A stretch of 64,000 nucleotides of DNA from assembly GCF_044797955.1 (NCBI RefSeq), contig NZ_CP085211.1, positions 1,178,001 through 1,242,000 of the forward strand, written 5' to 3'. Below, piece after piece: positions 46,199 to 55,321 of the stretch. This DNA is from Idiomarina seosinensis_A. GTDB taxonomy: Bacteria; Pseudomonadota; Gammaproteobacteria; Enterobacterales; Alteromonadaceae. Made by a program: the position numbers and the translations under genes. The notes under the pieces are model-generated. The model was given only the letters and a program-made list of their open reading frames with translations. It did not search any database and was not told where the DNA came from. Position 1 is the first letter of the stretch. The number at the start of each line of letters is the position of its first letter.

Positions 46199-48340
46199 AT
46201 GAGTTGTGTTAATCACATGCAAAGATATTTTATTGCCTGCGCTAAAGGCATCGAGCAGTTATTGTTTGATGAATTACAGTCGCTGGGCATTACACAGGTA
46301 AAACAGACCATGGCGGGCTGTACCGTCGAGGCAGACCTCGAACAAGCCTATAAAATTGCCCTATGGTCGCGCCTGGCAAGCCGTGTTTTGCTGGAATTGG
46401 GACGCGCGGAAGTTGATACCGCCGACGATATCCAACAGGTCATCAGTCAGTTTGACTGGCAGCAGGTAATGGACTCATCTGCTTCGCTTATTATTGACTT
46501 TAATGGTCATAGCGAGCAAATACGTCACACTCAGTTTGGCGCGCAGGTAATTAAAGATGGCATCGTCGACTTTTTTCGTGGCAAAGGTCAAAGCCGGCCA
46601 TCGGTTGATAAACAAAATCCGGATATTCGCATCGCCGCCCGGTTACACAAAGATCAGCTGGTCTGGTCGCTCGACTTTAGTGGCAGCGGCCTGCATCGAC
46701 GGGGATACCGGCAGCAACAGGGGGAGGCCCCGTTGCGCGAAAATCTGGCGGCGGCGATACTGTATCGGGCCGGCATCGAGGACTGGTTAGCACAGCCCGA
46801 GTTTAATTTTTACGATCCCTTCTGTGGCTCCGGAACCCTGGTCATTGAAGCAGCAATGATGGCTTTAGATCATGCCCCTGGTCTGGCCCGGGGACAATGG
46901 GGCTTCTTTTACTGGAAAGGGCATAAACCAGCGATTTGGCATGCTTTACTGGAGCAGGCCGAACAACGCTTTAAGCAGGCACAGCAACAGTTTAAGGGCG
47001 TCATCCGGGGTTCGGATAAAGACCCGCGCTTAGTGAGTATGGCACATGCTAATAGTAAGCGTGTGTTACTTGATCGCTTTATAGAATTTGAGCAGGCCGA
47101 TGCCACAGAAGCTGAACCCAGCACCTCGTCAGGCTTGTTAGTTACTAATCCACCATTTGGCGAGCGGCTGGGCGAAGAAGTAGAAACCTTGTTGCTGTAC
47201 CGACGCTTCGGGCGCCAGTTAAAAACGCATTTTGAAGGCTGGCAGGCGGCTGTCCTGGCTGGCGATGAGAGTTTGTTAAAACGTCTCAAGCTTCGCAGTC
47301 ATAAAAAGTATCGCTTTTTCAATGGTGCTCTGGAAGTCACTTTAGCCAACTATGACTTAACCAAAGAACAAGTCGAATTTACGGAAAAGCAAAACAATGA
47401 TATTGCTAACCGGCTGCAGAAAAACTACCAAAAACTGTCTAAATGGGCTGCTAAAGAAGGTGTAGAAAGCTGGCGTTTATACGACGCTGATTTACCGGAT
47501 TACAACGCAGCCATTGATGTCTACAGCGACTATCTGGTCGTGCAGGAGTACGCGCCGCCGAAAACCATTCCCGAGGGAGTGGCCCGGGATCGTCTATGGC
47601 ACTTGCTGGAAACCATCAGTGAAGTACTGCCGTTTACCGAAGATCACATTATTCTGAAAGTTCGCCAGCGCCAGTCCGGCAGTTTGCAGTACCAAAAACG
47701 CAAAGAAAGAGCGCACAGTGTGGTGTTGACGGTCCGGGAATACCAGGCGCGCTTTGAGGTTAACTTAACGGATTACCTGGATACCGGTCTATTTCTTGAT
47801 CATCGTCTGGCCCGTAAAGAATTATTTGATAAGTGCGAAGATCTGGATGTGCTTAACTTGTTTGCCTATACCTGTTCAGCTTCGGTGCAGGCTGCACTTG
47901 GCGGAGCCAACCGGGTTGTTTCTGTGGATATGTCAAAAACCTATCTGCGCTGGGGTGAACGCAACTTCCGGTTAAACAACTTAAACAGCCCGGCTTATCA
48001 GTTTATTCAGGCCGATTGTTTTAGCTGGTTGCGGGAAAATCGGGACAGCCAGGTTTTTGATGTGATTTTTCTCGATCCGCCCACATTCAGTAACTCAAAG
48101 CGTATGGACGGCACATTAGACATTCAGCGCGACCACGTGGGTTTAATTAAAACCGCGGCGCGCTTGTTAAGTGAAGACGGAGTGATACTGTTTTCGAATA
48201 ATCGGCGTAAGTTTGTGATTGATGAAGCAGGTCTGGAAAAGGCCGGTTTTAGTGTCAACGATCAAAGCCAGGCCTCGATACCCGAGGACTTTAAGCGTCA
48301 TAAAGGGATTCATCATTACTTTATTATCTCGCGGATTTAA
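46199..48340 (+). CDS. rlmL: 23S rRNA methyltransferase RlmKL (m2G2445 / m7G2069)
   Basis: A bimodular 713-residue enzyme. The N-terminal half (THUMP at about 50-160, then a methylase with FYDPFCGSGTLVIEAAMMAL and NPPFGERLG) makes m2G2445; the C-terminal half (about 400-713, NLFAYTCSASVQAALGGANR and DVIFLDPPTFSNSKRM) makes m7G2069. Size is near the 702 of E. coli. ATG 46217 (MQRYF) is an alternative start that better matches homologs; no clear ribosome site marks either. Neighbours zapC and uup match E. coli. Confidence 0.94.
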   Translation: MSCVNHMQRYFIACAKGIEQLLFDELQSLGITQVKQTMAGCTVEADLEQAYKIALWSRLASRVLLELGRAEVDTADDIQQVISQFDWQQVMDSSASLIIDFNGHSEQIRHTQFGAQVIKDGIVDFFRGKGQSRPSVDKQNPDIRIAARLHKDQLVWSLDFSGSGLHRRGYRQQQGEAPLRENLAAAILYRAGIEDWLAQPEFNFYDPFCGSGTLVIEAAMMALDHAPGLARGQWGFFYWKGHKPAIWHALLEQAEQRFKQAQQQFKGVIRGSDKDPRLVSMAHANSKRVLLDRFIEFEQADATEAEPSTSSGLLVTNPPFGERLGEEVETLLLYRRFGRQLKTHFEGWQAAVLAGDESLLKRLKLRSHKKYRFFNGALEVTLANYDLTKEQVEFTEKQNNDIANRLQKNYQKLSKWAAKEGVESWRLYDADLPDYNAAIDVYSDYLVVQEYAPPKTIPEGVARDRLWHLLETISEVLPFTEDHIILKVRQRQSGSLQYQKRKERAHSVVLTVREYQARFEVNLTDYLDTGLFLDHRLARKELFDKCEDLDVLNLFAYTCSASVQAALGGANRVVSVDMSKTYLRWGERNFRLNNLNSPAYQFIQADCFSWLRENRDSQVFDVIFLDPPTFSNSKRMDGTLDIQRDHVGLIKTAARLLSEDGVILFSNNRRKFVIDEAGLEKAGFSVNDQSQASIPEDFKRHKGIHHYFIISRI

Positions 48341-48349
48341 GCGGATGCT

Positions 48350-48586
48350 ATGAACCATTACTATCTGTTGTCTAAATCTCATTGCCCGCTTTGCACCCAG
48401 GCCTTGCAGCTGTTACATCAGTTACCGCTGGATGAGCCTGTTGACCTGTCCGTAATTGATATTGCCAGCGATGAAAACTTGCAGCAAGAATATGGCTGGT
48501 TAGTTCCGGTATTGGTCGATAATAACGACAATGAGCTACGCTGGCCATTTGACTCACAGCAGTTACTGGAGTTTATTGAAGAATGA
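48350..48586 (+). CDS. Glutaredoxin-like protein (DUF836)
   Basis: A 78-residue thioredoxin-fold protein with CPLC active site (residues 12-15, in KSHCPLCTQALQLL) and a cis-Pro in WLVPVLV. Small glutaredoxin-like proteins of this type are common between rlmKL and uup. Its stop overlaps the uup ATG (ATGA). Confidence 0.85.
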   Translation: MNHYYLLSKSHCPLCTQALQLLHQLPLDEPVDLSVIDIASDENLQQEYGWLVPVLVDNNDNELRWPFDSQQLLEFIEE

Positions 48587-50520
48587 ATTTATTACGCGTG
48601 CAGGACGCGCAGTTAGCCTTTGGTGCTGACGCAATTTTAGACCATGTTAACTTTGTGCTTGAGCCGGGCGAGCGGGTCTGTTTGGTGGGCCGTAACGGCG
48701 CGGGAAAGTCGACCCTGTTAAAGGTGATCGATCAGCAAATTCATTTAGACGACGGTCAGGTTCAGTATGTCGGTGACACAATAGTAACCCGCTTACCACA
48801 GGACCCGCCAAAACAGTCAGAACAGCTTGTCTACGACTACGTTGCCGAAGCGCTGCAGGAAACCGGTGAATTATTAGCGCGTTATCATCAGCTTTCACAA
48901 CAACTGGGTGAACATGCCAAAGATTCGTTACTGACCGAAATGGATCGCCTGCAGGCAAAAATTGATGCGTTAAATGGCTGGCAGATGGAAACCCGTATAG
49001 AGCAGGTATTAACGCGTCTGGATTTACCCCATGACTTAAGCATGGCCGACTTATCCGGTGGTTGGTTACGCCGGGTTGCGCTGGCCCGGGCATTGGTTGT
49101 TAATCCTGACGTGCTGTTGCTGGACGAACCGACCAACCACTTAGACATCGAGATGGTCCGCTGGCTGGAAGAACAGATTAAAGAATTTAAAGGGGCGGTC
49201 TTATTTATCAGCCACGACCGTGCATTTATCAGAAACCTCGCCACTCGTATTGTCGACCTTGACCGGGGGCAGCTGACCAGTTACCCCGGTAATTACGACC
49301 GCTATCTGGAAAAAAAGCAGCAACAGCTGGAAATCGAAACCGCTCAGAATGCCGAATTTGATAAAAAACTTGCGGCTGAGGAAACCTGGGTCCGGCAAGG
49401 TATTAAAGCCCGGCGGACTCGTAACGAGGGCCGGGTACGGGCTTTACAGGATCTGCGCAAACAACGTCAGCAACGGCGCGAATTGCAGGGTCAGGCGAAC
49501 CTTAGGGTGAATGAGGCAGGGCGTTCTGGTAAGCGAGTGTTTGAAGGTGAACACATGCAACTGCAGTTTGCTGATAAAACCATTATCAGTAATCTCGATC
49601 TGCTGTTGCAACGGGGCGATAAGGTTGCTTTTGTCGGCCCTAACGGTTGCGGTAAAAGTACTCTGATTAAAGTGATTTTAGGTGAACAGAACGTTGATAA
49701 AGGCAAACTGAAGTTCGGCACCAACCTCGAAGTTGCTTATTTTGATCAGCACCGCTCGCAGCTGGACCCGAGTCAAAGTGTTATGGATAACGTGGGTGAA
49801 GGCAAGCAGGACGTGGTGTTTCAGGGCCGTCCGCGACATATTTTAAGTTATTTACAGGACTTTTTATTTTCGCCAAAACAAGCCCGAACGCCGGTTTCGG
49901 CGCTCTCTGGTGGTGAACGCAATCGCGCGTTATTGGCAAAAATACTGTTAAAACCCAGTAATTTACTGGTGTTGGATGAACCAACAAACGATTTGGATAT
50001 CGAAACGCTGGAATTACTCGAGCAAATTATTGCCGAATACCAGGGTACGGTGCTGCTGGTCAGCCACGACCGTGAATTCGTTGATAATACGGCCACCGCG
50101 GTTCTTTATTTTGAAGGCCAGGGGGTTATCACAGAAATTATCGGTGGCTTTAATGAGTTAGAGCATTATCTCGCTGCTCAGCCAAAAACCGAGGGAACCA
50201 AACCCACCCCCGCAGGGTCAGACAGCCAACAACGGACGGCACCATCAAGCGAGGCGGTGGCAGATAGAGGTTCAGCTAAGGCAAAGAAGAAGTTATCCTA
50301 TAAGCTGCAGCGCGAACTGGATAGTTTACCCGCTGAAATTGAAGCAAAAGAACAACAGTTACTGGCAATACAAGAACAACTGAATGAACCTGAGTTTTTT
50401 AATCAACCTATTGATGTGACCGAGCCGGTAATGAATGAAGCGGCGCAATTAGAAGAACAGATCATGTCAATGCTTGAGCGTTGGGAAGAACTTGAAAACT
50501 TATCAAAACAGAGTAGTTAG
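48583..50520 (+). CDS. uup: ABC-F family ATPase Uup
   Basis: A 645-residue soluble ABC-F protein. Two ATP-binding domains: Walker A GRNGAGKST and signature LSGGWLRRVALARAL in the first, GPNGCGKST and LSGGERNRALLAKIL in the second, each followed by LLDEPTNHLD or VLDEPTNDLD. The inter-domain linker and a C-terminal coiled coil (about 565-640) that binds DNA in Uup are both present. Uup affects ribosome assembly/translation and precise transposon excision in E. coli. Confidence 0.95.
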   Translation: MNLLRVQDAQLAFGADAILDHVNFVLEPGERVCLVGRNGAGKSTLLKVIDQQIHLDDGQVQYVGDTIVTRLPQDPPKQSEQLVYDYVAEALQETGELLARYHQLSQQLGEHAKDSLLTEMDRLQAKIDALNGWQMETRIEQVLTRLDLPHDLSMADLSGGWLRRVALARALVVNPDVLLLDEPTNHLDIEMVRWLEEQIKEFKGAVLFISHDRAFIRNLATRIVDLDRGQLTSYPGNYDRYLEKKQQQLEIETAQNAEFDKKLAAEETWVRQGIKARRTRNEGRVRALQDLRKQRQQRRELQGQANLRVNEAGRSGKRVFEGEHMQLQFADKTIISNLDLLLQRGDKVAFVGPNGCGKSTLIKVILGEQNVDKGKLKFGTNLEVAYFDQHRSQLDPSQSVMDNVGEGKQDVVFQGRPRHILSYLQDFLFSPKQARTPVSALSGGERNRALLAKILLKPSNLLVLDEPTNDLDIETLELLEQIIAEYQGTVLLVSHDREFVDNTATAVLYFEGQGVITEIIGGFNELEHYLAAQPKTEGTKPTPAGSDSQQRTAPSSEAVADRGSAKAKKKLSYKLQRELDSLPAEIEAKEQQLLAIQEQLNEPEFFNQPIDVTEPVMNEAAQLEEQIMSMLERWEELENLSKQSS

Positions 50521-50523
50521 TTA

Positions 50524-52227
50524 ATGATGAAACAATTTGCACTAAAAAGCTTAAGCGCTGGGATTTTATTGGGTATCAGTCTGACAGCACACAGTGATAC
50601 CTTTGCTATTGAAGAGCTCCCCACCGCTGAAAATTTTCGTCACAGCTTTCCCCAGGCGATGAATGGGCAAGGCTTTGTGGTCGGCATTTCGCGTTTCCCA
50701 ACGGATCTCGATATTGATCTGACTCAGGTATCTGCGACAGTTTTAGCTAATGCCGGCATCAGTGACGTTGAGCAGGTTGAGAGTCTGACACCGGCGCAAT
50801 ACGAGTATATAGTCAACAGCCTGGCGATGTATCAAAATACGAACCCACAACAACTTCAGCTGGGCCTGCATAACGGCTTTTATTTTGACGGTCTAACCCG
50901 CTCAGTCGATTTTTTTGAGGGTCAGCCAGCGATCACCTCCGAAAGTTACTTGTACGCAATTAACAGCAGTAATAGTGCGGTCGGAACCACCACCGGTCCT
51001 TTTATGCCGGTTGACTACACTTACACCAACGGTGAAGACGAAGAAATCACCAGTACCTTTTATGTACGCGATTTTATCAGCCGCGGTGTCTGGCTTCGAG
51101 ATGGTCTGAACACCCGGATTGCGCCACCGGAAACGGCGGAAATGGGTGGCGAAAGCGCCATAATGGACGTTAATGATAATGGCCTTGCCGCCGGTTATGC
51201 GAGTACAGCAGTTAGTCCGTTTGCGCAGGAACGCTTAAGCAACTGTGTGGTTGACGATCCCGACGCAGTAGTAACGCGGCCGAAGGAAGTTTGCTATTAC
51301 AGTATCTGGCTTGAACTGTATAACCAAAAAGCCACCAACATTGCGCCGTCTTACTATTCGCGCAGCGAATATCTGGCGCGCCGTTCGATCTATGATATCC
51401 GTGGCTTCTTATGGCAGCTGGATAACAACGGTGAAGTCATCAGCAGCACCAAGTTAGGCACCCTGCAAGAACGGCGGGAAGATGACGACCGTGACTTTTC
51501 CAGTTACGCCCTGGCGCTGAACAATAACGACATTGCGGTAGGCCAGAGCTGGACTTATCACCCTGTACGCGGCGCAATACGCATGCCGGCCCTATTTCAA
51601 AATGGTGAAGCGTTACCGGTAACCACAGATGAACGTTACTTTTGGGGCGCTGCGACCGATATCAACGATAATAATCGCAGTGTCGGCTACCTGGTAGAAA
51701 ATCGTGCCGGTAATTTGCGTAATACCGCTTTTTACCATGATTTGGATAGTCCGGAACCGATTACTTTACCGGGCTTTTTCTCAGGCTCCTCGACAGTACC
51801 TAACGCCATTAATAATAACGGCGTTATCGTAGGAACCGGAGAGATTGAAGCAACGATTTCATCAGTGCGTCGCCGTGTTGGCTTTTGGTATGACAGCCAG
51901 GCTGAGCAGCCGAGTTTTATTGATTTGAACGAAACCACGGCTTGTGACAGTCCGTATTTTATTGTTGAAGCGAATGATGTTACTGATTCCGGCGAAGTAT
52001 TGGCCACAGCGTTAAAAACTGAAGAGTACCTTGATGCCAATGGCGAAACACAAACACGCGAGGTTTCGGTAGCCATCAAGTTAAATCCGATTGAGGGCGA
52101 ATTGAACAATTGCCGTCAGGAGGAAAACGAAATCGAACGCAGTGGAGCCAGCTTCGGCCACTTGCCGTTACTGGCTTTGGCCATACTGGGCGGGCTTATA
52201 ACCCGGATTCGTCGCAAGCGGTTTTAA
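50524..52227 (+). CDS. DUF3466 family exported protein with C-terminal sorting-like tail
   Basis: A 567-residue secreted protein: signal peptide at 1-22, an extracellular domain with repeated NDNG/NNNG motifs typical of DUF3466 (for example INDNNRSVGYL, INNNGVIVGTG), and a C-terminus of SGASFGHLPLLALAILGG followed by an Arg/Lys cluster. The tail (short Ser/Gly motif, one membrane helix, basic end) resembles GlyGly-CTERM rhombosortase signals. Function unknown. It starts 3 bases after uup. Confidence 0.82.
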   Translation: MMKQFALKSLSAGILLGISLTAHSDTFAIEELPTAENFRHSFPQAMNGQGFVVGISRFPTDLDIDLTQVSATVLANAGISDVEQVESLTPAQYEYIVNSLAMYQNTNPQQLQLGLHNGFYFDGLTRSVDFFEGQPAITSESYLYAINSSNSAVGTTTGPFMPVDYTYTNGEDEEITSTFYVRDFISRGVWLRDGLNTRIAPPETAEMGGESAIMDVNDNGLAAGYASTAVSPFAQERLSNCVVDDPDAVVTRPKEVCYYSIWLELYNQKATNIAPSYYSRSEYLARRSIYDIRGFLWQLDNNGEVISSTKLGTLQERREDDDRDFSSYALALNNNDIAVGQSWTYHPVRGAIRMPALFQNGEALPVTTDERYFWGAATDINDNNRSVGYLVENRAGNLRNTAFYHDLDSPEPITLPGFFSGSSTVPNAINNNGVIVGTGEIEATISSVRRRVGFWYDSQAEQPSFIDLNETTACDSPYFIVEANDVTDSGEVLATALKTEEYLDANGETQTREVSVAIKLNPIEGELNNCRQEENEIERSGASFGHLPLLALAILGGLITRIRRKRF

Positions 52228-52256
52228 AGAAACAAAAATTCATAACGACAACGTTA

Positions 52257-52316
52257 AAAAAAAGTAACACAGTTTCAATCTGTTAAAGTTTTTACGATTA
52301 ATGTGTTACTTTTTTT
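52257..52316 (+). terminator. Long A/T-tailed inverted repeat after the DUF3466 gene
   Basis: Two perfect 14-base arms, AAAAAAAGTAACAC and GTGTTACTTTTTTT, are separated by 32 bases. The right arm ends in a T run, as for a terminator, but the loop is unusually long. It lies just before the proposed rmf promoter and could insulate or regulate rmf. Confidence 0.55.
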
Positions 52317-52318
52317 CA

Positions 52319-52347
52319 TTGAACTATCCCGAATTAAGGCTATCTAT
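52319..52347 (+). promoter_or_regulatory. Probable rmf promoter
   Basis: TTGAAC (52319-52324) and TATCTA (52341-52346) are 16 bases apart, about 76 bases before the rmf ATG. By analogy with E. coli it may respond to ppGpp; the sequence alone does not show this. Confidence 0.4.
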
Positions 52348-52422
52348 TAATTGAGGGCATCAATAAATGCTCTCCGATAATCTTAACAAAAAATCTGTGA
52401 ATAACAGGCAAGGGGTAGGTTT

Positions 52423-52599
52423 ATGAAAAGACAAAAGCGCGATCGCTTTGATAGAGCCCATACTCAAGGCTATAAAGCCGGATTATCTGGACGTTCTAAA
52501 GAGAATTGTCCTTATCAGACCCAGGACGATTTTCGTTCGCAGTGGTTAGGAGGTTGGCGCGACGCCATGGAGGCCAGAAACACCGGCTTATTCCGCTAA
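52423..52599 (+). CDS. rmf: Ribosome modulation factor (Rmf)
   Basis: A 58-residue basic protein that pairs 70S ribosomes into inactive 100S dimers in stationary phase. The sequence MKRQKRDRFDRAHTQGYKAG is almost the E. coli start, followed by GRSKENCPYQ and WLGGWRDA. Preceded by a GGGGTAGG-like ribosome site. rmf-fabA-Lon-like is also the E. coli order. A distant Rmf-like protein is encoded in the provirus at 58806. Confidence 0.96.
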   Translation: MKRQKRDRFDRAHTQGYKAGLSGRSKENCPYQTQDDFRSQWLGGWRDAMEARNTGLFR

Positions 52600-52621
52600 T
52601 TTGTCAGACACCGTGTGTGTT

Positions 52622-52657
52622 AAACGCCGGCAAGCAGAGCGCTTCCGGCGTTTTTTT
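52622..52657 (+). terminator. Rho-independent terminator after rmf
   Basis: Stem AACGCCGG / CCGGCGTT with a 14-base loop and a run of seven T. It ends just before the converging fabA stop. Confidence 0.88.
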
Positions 52658-52665
52658 ATGTGCTT

Positions 52666-53178
52666 TTAAAACGTTGTGGTATCAGTAAATAAACCAACTT
52701 TTAAGTCTTTTGCCGTGTAAATAGGGCGGCCATCGACTTCTACACGACCATCACCAACCCCCATAAAGAGCTTGCGCTTTATTACCCTGCGCATATCAAT
52801 AAAGTAACTGACTTTTTTATGCTCCGGTAAGATCTGGCCGGTAAATTTAACTTCACCAACACCCAATGCGCGCCCGCGGCCTGGGCCACCTGACCAGCCT
52901 AAGTAAAAACCAACCAGCTGCCACATTGCGTCTAGACCCAAACACCCGGGCATTACCGGATCACCCTTAAAGTGACAGTCGAAAAACCATAATTCCGGGG
53001 TGATATCGAGTTCTGCGTGAATGAACCCTTTACCGGCTTCACCGCCGTCGGCATTAATTTCGATGATGCGATCCATCATCAACATATTCGGTGCCGGCAG
53101 GCGACTATTACCTTCACCAAAGAGTTTACCTTCGCTGCAGTCAAGCAGATCCTGACGAGAAAAACTGGATTGATTCAT
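52666..53178 (-). CDS. fabA: 3-hydroxydecanoyl-ACP dehydratase/isomerase FabA
   Basis: A 170-residue enzyme that makes the first cis double bond in unsaturated fatty acid synthesis. Catalytic His69 lies in FFDCHFKGDPVMPGCLGLD, which also holds the Asp at 83. The start MNQSSFSRQDLLDCSEG is typical, and length matches E. coli FabA (172). Regulation by FabR/FadR-type sites was not resolved. Confidence 0.96.
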   Translation of the reverse strand: MNQSSFSRQDLLDCSEGKLFGEGNSRLPAPNMLMMDRIIEINADGGEAGKGFIHAELDITPELWFFDCHFKGDPVMPGCLGLDAMWQLVGFYLGWSGGPGRGRALGVGEVKFTGQILPEHKKVSYFIDMRRVIKRKLFMGVGDGRVEVDGRPIYTAKDLKVGLFTDTTTF

Positions 53179-53251
53179 AACAACCTATTGCGTGTTAATA
53201 AAGAAAGATGCCCGCGAGTTTAGCTTACAGCTGTAAGCCAGACAACTCCGA

Positions 53252-55186
53252 CTAGTCACTAGTCGCAGTTATCTTCCGCATTAGACGCTGCCACCAAGAC
53301 ACTGGGGTTGGGGTATCGTTATCATGAATACGCTGTTCAACCCGTTTAAATAACTGCTGCTTCGAAAGCCCGGAGAGCAGTTCGAGTGCTTGTTCAACAT
53401 GTTTGACGGCGTAGATCCGAAAATCCCCGGCAGCAACTGCATCGATGACTTCCCGGTTTAGGTTCAGCTGTGCCTGATTTGCTGCAGGAATAATTACGCC
53501 ATGCTGACCGCTAAGTCCGAGCTCTTTGCAGAGGCCAAAATAGCCTTCAATTTTTTCGTTAACGGCACCAATAGCTTGTACATTACCAAATTGATCAATG
53601 GCGCCGGTGACCGCCAGCGCTTGTTTGAGGGGCACCTCGGCTAACGCTGATATTAAACCACAAAGCTCAGCCATTGATGCGCTATCGCCGTCCACTTCAA
53701 AGTAAGACTGTTCAAATACAACGGTAGCCGACACAGACATTGGTTCGTGACGGGCAAATTGATTAGCCAGGTAAGCACTGAGGATCATAACACCCTTAGT
53801 GTGAATATTACCGGACATATCTGACTTACGCTCGATATCAATGATATCGCCGTCCCCATAATGAATAGTCGCAGTAATCCGCGACGGCTCACCAAAGTCG
53901 CTACCGCCGATGGTCACTACCGTCAGGCCGTTAATCTGCCCAATGACCTCGCCGTCGGTTTCAATACGTACTTGTTGTTCGATAATACTGCGACGGCTGA
54001 GTTCGGCTAACTGGCTTTCGCGCGCAAGTTGCTGACTAAGCGCTTTATCGACACTGTTCCCATTAATGTGTGTCTGCGACGTTTGTGCGGCAATCGAATG
54101 CGCTTCACGAAGTACCTGCATCAAATAAACGCTATCAAGGCTTAGTTCCTGCTGAAACTCTGTCTGCCGGGCGCTAACGCGGAGCAGGGCGCTGTAACCT
54201 GAATCATCCAGCGGCAAAACATCGGCTTGTTGCCAGACGTATTGCAGGTAATGAAAGTAATCCGCTACAGGTTCACGGTAAAGGGGGTAATCGCGATGAA
54301 AATCAGCTAAAAAAGGAAATAAGTGGTCGAAGTCCTCATCGTATTCGCGCAACTGAGCGTACTCATGCCGGTTGCCCAGCAGAATAATCTTTATATCGAC
54401 GGGTATTGGCTGTGGCCGATAAAAATAAGCCGGGCCGCTGTCAGGCGATGGCTGAGGCCATTCAAACAAGCCCGTCAGCAGCGTATCCTTAAGCCGGCGC
54501 CATAAATTCAGATTCTCCAGTAACTGATGAACTTCTATTGCCAGCACACCGCCATTAGCCGTTAACAGCAACCCTGGTTCAATCAGATGCAAATCGGAAC
54601 GCACAGTGCCTTCTATAGACTGCACGCCCAGTTGCCCAAACAAGCGGGCTTCAGATACCCGATCACAATAATAAAACGGTGCCGGGTGCTGATGACCAAC
54701 AATCACACTGGCGAACTGGCCGCCGCTAAAATCTCCGACAGTCTTATCGCTAATGCGCTGTAAATAGTCTCGGACTTTCTGCGTATCAAAACGACTGACA
54801 AGTTGGCTGTGCAGCGATTCACGCCCGGCGTTATCCGCTTCAATGAATGCCAGTACGGCATCCATAAAGTCATGGGCGGTGCCTGAGGGGACATTAATAC
54901 ACAACGGCCTTAAAGGGTCCTCAGGGTCGGCAAGGTAAAGCCAGTCAAACCAGCAGCTGTGTTGCCACTGTTGTTGTTCGAAATAACTGTTTAAGACGTT
55001 TTTCTTTTGCAGACCCGGCGGAATGATGGCGAACGCATTGGCATAGCAGCCGCTTTGACTGAGCGACTGCGTCATCGCATCCAGGGCACGCTGTTGACCA
55101 ACCAATAACGTTTCCCGGCAAATTTTAGGGCGCTGTTTTAACCAGCTTTCGGTGTCAGGCCGCAGTGCCCGGACGTCTAATTGCAT
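53252..55186 (-). CDS. Lon-like protease with degenerate ATPase part (YcbZ/LonH type)
   Basis: A 644-residue protein. The C-terminal Lon-type serine/lysine protease domain is complete: Ser in EVDGDSASMAELCGLISAL and Lys in GAVNEKIEGYFGLCKELG. The N-terminal AAA-like part lacks a normal Walker A (IIPPGLQKKNVL in its place), as in E. coli YcbZ, so it is probably not ATP-driven in the usual way. ATG 55186 is preferred over an in-frame ATG 21 codons upstream, which adds a hydrophobic stretch not seen in homologs. It is the last host gene before the provirus. Confidence 0.88.
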   Translation of the reverse strand: MQLDVRALRPDTESWLKQRPKICRETLLVGQQRALDAMTQSLSQSGCYANAFAIIPPGLQKKNVLNSYFEQQQWQHSCWFDWLYLADPEDPLRPLCINVPSGTAHDFMDAVLAFIEADNAGRESLHSQLVSRFDTQKVRDYLQRISDKTVGDFSGGQFASVIVGHQHPAPFYYCDRVSEARLFGQLGVQSIEGTVRSDLHLIEPGLLLTANGGVLAIEVHQLLENLNLWRRLKDTLLTGLFEWPQPSPDSGPAYFYRPQPIPVDIKIILLGNRHEYAQLREYDEDFDHLFPFLADFHRDYPLYREPVADYFHYLQYVWQQADVLPLDDSGYSALLRVSARQTEFQQELSLDSVYLMQVLREAHSIAAQTSQTHINGNSVDKALSQQLARESQLAELSRRSIIEQQVRIETDGEVIGQINGLTVVTIGGSDFGEPSRITATIHYGDGDIIDIERKSDMSGNIHTKGVMILSAYLANQFARHEPMSVSATVVFEQSYFEVDGDSASMAELCGLISALAEVPLKQALAVTGAIDQFGNVQAIGAVNEKIEGYFGLCKELGLSGQHGVIIPAANQAQLNLNREVIDAVAAGDFRIYAVKHVEQALELLSGLSKQQLFKRVEQRIHDNDTPTPVSWWQRLMRKITATSD

Positions 55187-55265
55187 AACATCAAATCCCA
55201 AACTAACGAATGCCAATAGTTTAACAGAAAACACCAAAAGACAGTCCACTCTTGCTTAAAATCTA

Positions 55266-55293
55266 ATTGCGTATAATGTATATTAAAGTTAAG
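55266..55293 (+). other. dif-like XerCD site, left attachment junction of the provirus
   Basis: Twenty-eight bases laid out as an 11-base XerC-side arm ATTGCGTATAA, a 6-base core TGTATA and an 11-base XerD-side arm TTAAAGTTAAG. Against E. coli dif (GGTGCGCATAA, TGTATA, TTATGTTAAAT) the XerC arm matches 8 of 11, the core 6 of 6, and the XerD arm 6 of 11. The better-conserved arm faces the host and the poorer arm faces the virus, as expected of a hybrid site formed by Xer-mediated integration. Confidence 0.7.
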
Positions 55294-55321
55294 TCATAAT
55301 AAGGAACCCGAACGCCTTTAT

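Noticed and set aside
53252..55186. Lon-like gene as broken by the provirus
   Set aside because: The protein is full length and starts 80 bases before the dif-like site; its promoter region may be close to the junction but the gene is intact.
55266..55293. TATAAT inside the dif-like site as a promoter -10
   Set aside because: The nearest -35-like TTGCTT is only 14 bases away and the gene that follows on that strand is over 500 bases off; the 28-base dif layout explains the sequence better.
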